NCBI GenBank assembly: GCA_032229975.1
Contig: JAVXVG010000045.1
Location: 46,515 to 110,514 of the forward strand
DNA: 64,000 nucleotides
Source of the DNA: JAIVGV01 sp032229975
GTDB lineage: Bacteria; Acidobacteriota; Blastocatellia; Pyrinomonadales; Pyrinomonadaceae
Reading direction: 5' to 3'
Part shown: positions 62,146 to 64,000 of the stretch, piece by piece
How the letters are laid out: the number at the start of each line of letters is the position of its first letter
Numbering within the stretch: the first letter of the stretch is position 1
Position numbers and translations under genes: made by a program
The notes under the pieces: model-generated
The model's input: only the letters and a program-made list of their open reading frames with translations
The model's database searches: none
Told to the model about the DNA's origin: nothing

Positions 62146-63138
62146 ATGACGACGAATGCGACACGCAATACACGAACGATGGCGAACGCGCTACCGATTC
62201 TCGTCAGCGCATTTCTCATCTTCAATGCTGCGCACGCGCAGACACGCAAGCCGCGCACTGCTGTTAAGAAGACGACCAGCGTGCGTCTCGGCACGACACC
62301 CGCGAAGTCGCTCATCATCGCGAGCGCGCCCGGCGCAGTCGTCTGGGTTGACGGCGTGAGGCGTGGAGTGACGAGCGAGTCGGGCCAGATCGAACTCAAG
62401 GGAGTTACGCGCGCGCCGCACGTCGTGCGAGTGCGCGCGAAAGGGTTCGCCGAGAACACCGTCGCCATCGTCGCCTCGCAGGTGTCGCTTGGTCGCGTCA
62501 GCGTTCCGCTCAATCACGCGTTGACGGAAGCCGAGCGCGCGTTTCAGGACGCGGAAGAGGCGCATGACAAGGCGACTGAGGAATCGCGCCGCGCCGCCAT
62601 CGAACTTTATCGCCGCGCGATCTCTTTGCGACCCCGTTATCCGTCGGCGCACGTCGGGCTCGCGCGCACGCTCGCCGAGCTTGGCGAGTTCGACGCCGCG
62701 CTCTCCGAGATCGAAGCGGCCCGCGCGGCCAATGGGCCACCTTACGCCGAGGCTTCCGCCGTCGAGGGCCGCCTACATCACTCTGCGGGCGACGACGATG
62801 CCGCGCTCGCTTCCTATCGTCGTGCGATTCAAGAGGCGCGCGGCTTCCAACCCGAAGCCCACACCGGCATCGGCATCATCCTCCAAGAGCGCGGCGACTA
62901 CGCGGGCGCGGCGGCGGAGTTTCAGAAAGCGGTCGCACAACTCTCCGACACAGAGCCCGTGCTCTATCAACTCTTGGGCGAAGCATACGAGAAGCAGGAG
63001 AAGTACAAAGAGGCTGTCGCGGCTTACGAAAAATATCTACAACTCGCCCCGACGGGCAAACTCGCCCCCGCCATCCAATCCATCATCGACCAACTCCGCA
63101 AGCAAGCCGCCGAACAAGATCACCAGCCGCCACGTTAG
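62146..63138 (+). CDS. PEGA and TPR repeat protein
   Basis: An N-terminal signal peptide (ALPILVSAFLIFNAAHAQ) is followed by a PEGA domain (SLIIASAPGAVVWVDGVRRGVTSESGQIELKGVTRAPHVVRVRAKGF, about 54-110), then at least four TPR repeats, such as AAIELYRRAISLRPRYPSAHVGLARTLAELGEF and AVAAYEKYLQLAPTGKL. PEGA domains bind proteins or glycans at the cell surface. It begins six bases after the transglycosylase, so co-expression with cell-wall remodelling is probable. Function is inferred from domains only. Confidence 0.82.
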   Translation: MTTNATRNTRTMANALPILVSAFLIFNAAHAQTRKPRTAVKKTTSVRLGTTPAKSLIIASAPGAVVWVDGVRRGVTSESGQIELKGVTRAPHVVRVRAKGFAENTVAIVASQVSLGRVSVPLNHALTEAERAFQDAEEAHDKATEESRRAAIELYRRAISLRPRYPSAHVGLARTLAELGEFDAALSEIEAARAANGPPYAEASAVEGRLHHSAGDDDAALASYRRAIQEARGFQPEAHTGIGIILQERGDYAGAAAEFQKAVAQLSDTEPVLYQLLGEAYEKQEKYKEAVAAYEKYLQLAPTGKLAPAIQSIIDQLRKQAAEQDHQPPR

Positions 63139-63168
63139 ACGCGGCAGGAACATGGAAACTAGAAGATC

Positions 63169-64000
63169 ATGAGTTTGCCAACAGCAGCAACCGTCAAGCG
63201 TCTTTTTGCTTTATCGGCAAATCAGTGCGCCTTTCCAAAGTGTTCTTCGTCACTTGTGGATAAGGAATCAGGAAAAGTCACAGGTAGGATATGCCACATT
63301 AAGGCTCGGCAAGCTGGTGGCCCTCGCTACGATCCCAATCAAACCGATAAAGAGAGGAGCGCCTTTGAAAATCTGCTTCTACTTTGCTCACCTCACCATG
63401 ACGTGATTGATTCTGATCCTGAATCCTACACAGTAGAGAGACTACTTAAGATCAAAACCAATCATGAAGGATTGAATCAAAGAGGAGAAGAGCCTAGCGA
63501 TGAAGTTGCAACGGTGATGATAGGAGCTTCCTACAATCAGGTTACGGATGGATCATTACTATTAAGTCAGAATCAGACGGGTGGTCAAACTGCAAACCAG
63601 ATAACAAATTTCTCGTTGCAACCTGATCTAGCAGCCTCATTAGAGCGGGAGATTCAGATAAAACGCGACGCTCATGATTTAGATATATTTCGTCGCTCTG
63701 ATTTAATTTTCCATGAAGATCAGTTAGATCAACTCTATTCACTGCTGATTGGAAATCACTCTTACCGTAATAGTCTCTACATTGCGATGTCTAATTTCAT
63801 CGACTTTCTAAGTAAGACGCAGAATCAATTTCTCAATGGTAGACTTGAATCCTCATCGTCAGAAATAGTCTCCTCATTTAGGAAGCTTAGGGAATTTCTT
63901 ATTTTTAGATTCTTCGACTTTCCAGACAATCAGCCAGCCAACGCAGATATACAGTTTTGCTTGCAGCCAGACCTGTGTATAGACCGAGCACATAGTACCT
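63169..64000 (+). CDS. HNH-type nuclease, runs off window end
   Basis: The reading frame is open from ATG 63169 to the end (277 codons shown). The first 100 residues match an HNH-family endonuclease: TVKRLFALSANQCAFPKC with Cys20 and Cys25, GRICHIKARQAGGPRYD with His43, and FENLLLLCSPHHDVID with Cys73, His76 and His77 completing the zinc and metal sites. The rest is unrecognised, helical and AT-rich. Base composition changes sharply at its start, so it probably belongs to a transferred segment. HNH domains like this occur at the N-terminus of phage-defence effectors. Partial: the C-terminus is missing. Confidence 0.75.
   Translation, partial: MSLPTAATVKRLFALSANQCAFPKCSSSLVDKESGKVTGRICHIKARQAGGPRYDPNQTDKERSAFENLLLLCSPHHDVIDSDPESYTVERLLKIKTNHEGLNQRGEEPSDEVATVMIGASYNQVTDGSLLLSQNQTGGQTANQITNFSLQPDLAASLEREIQIKRDAHDLDIFRRSDLIFHEDQLDQLYSLLIGNHSYRNSLYIAMSNFIDFLSKTQNQFLNGRLESSSSEIVSSFRKLREFLIFRFFDFPDNQPANADIQFCLQPDLCIDRAHST

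Overview
The window looks like a chromosomal contig of a high-GC soil or environmental bacterium. The best guess is Acidobacteriota, class Blastocatellia. The reasons are a VWFA-related protein of the type common in Acidobacteria, a TonB receptor with an N-terminal carboxypeptidase-regulatory-like domain, several Asn-rich exported proteins, and very GCGCGC-rich core DNA. This placement is inferred from gene content; no rRNA or tRNA gene was seen.

Positions 1 to about 15.5 kb form an integrated genomic island with clearly lower GC than the core. Read leftwards from 12.3 kb it carries a type I restriction system (hsdM, hsdS, hsdR with stop/start overlap or near-contact), a DUF262/DUF1524 protein resembling type IV GmrSD enzymes, an EVE/PUA-like protein, a trypsin-like protease without signal peptide, a DUF1508 protein, a SEC-C/MauJ-like protein and a TIR-domain protein. 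Read rightwards it has a SWIM zinc-finger protein, an ArdC-type antirestriction protein and a tyrosine integrase. Small XRE regulators lie at 0.1 kb and 12.5 kb, and both have palindromes nearby. Just beyond the integrase is a 47-codon N-terminal remnant of a glycosyltransferase, which suggests the island inserted into that gene.

Positions 16 to 34.4 kb are mostly a surface-polysaccharide locus: a TonB receptor, a GT4, a GT2, a radical SAM/SPASM protein, a Wzm/Wzt ABC exporter, a GT2-GT4 fusion, an AsnB-type amidotransferase, a heparinase II/III-like lyase, UDP-GlcNAc 2-epimerase and a nucleotide-sugar dehydrogenase. Together the last two could supply UDP-ManNAcA, and AsnB could amidate uronic acids.

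Positions 34.4 to 63.1 kb are core and housekeeping: DUF1906 protein, amino acid permease, a DNA polymerase I lacking the 5' nuclease, MFS transporter, QueF, DUF4142 and DUF2383 stress-type proteins, rhomboid protease, dicarboxylate symporter, NAD kinase, PQQ-like propeller, VWFA protein, an ECF sigma operon with DUF4252-type exported proteins, YkgJ-like protein, TlyA, response regulator, GAF protein, phospholipase C-like phosphoesterase, Slt-like transglycosylase and a PEGA/TPR protein. Between 31.8 and 45.2 kb, five gene boundaries carry heptamer-repeat elements, most of them inverted repeats.

At 63.17 kb the DNA becomes AT-rich again and an HNH-type nuclease gene runs off the right edge, probably the start of a second accessory region.
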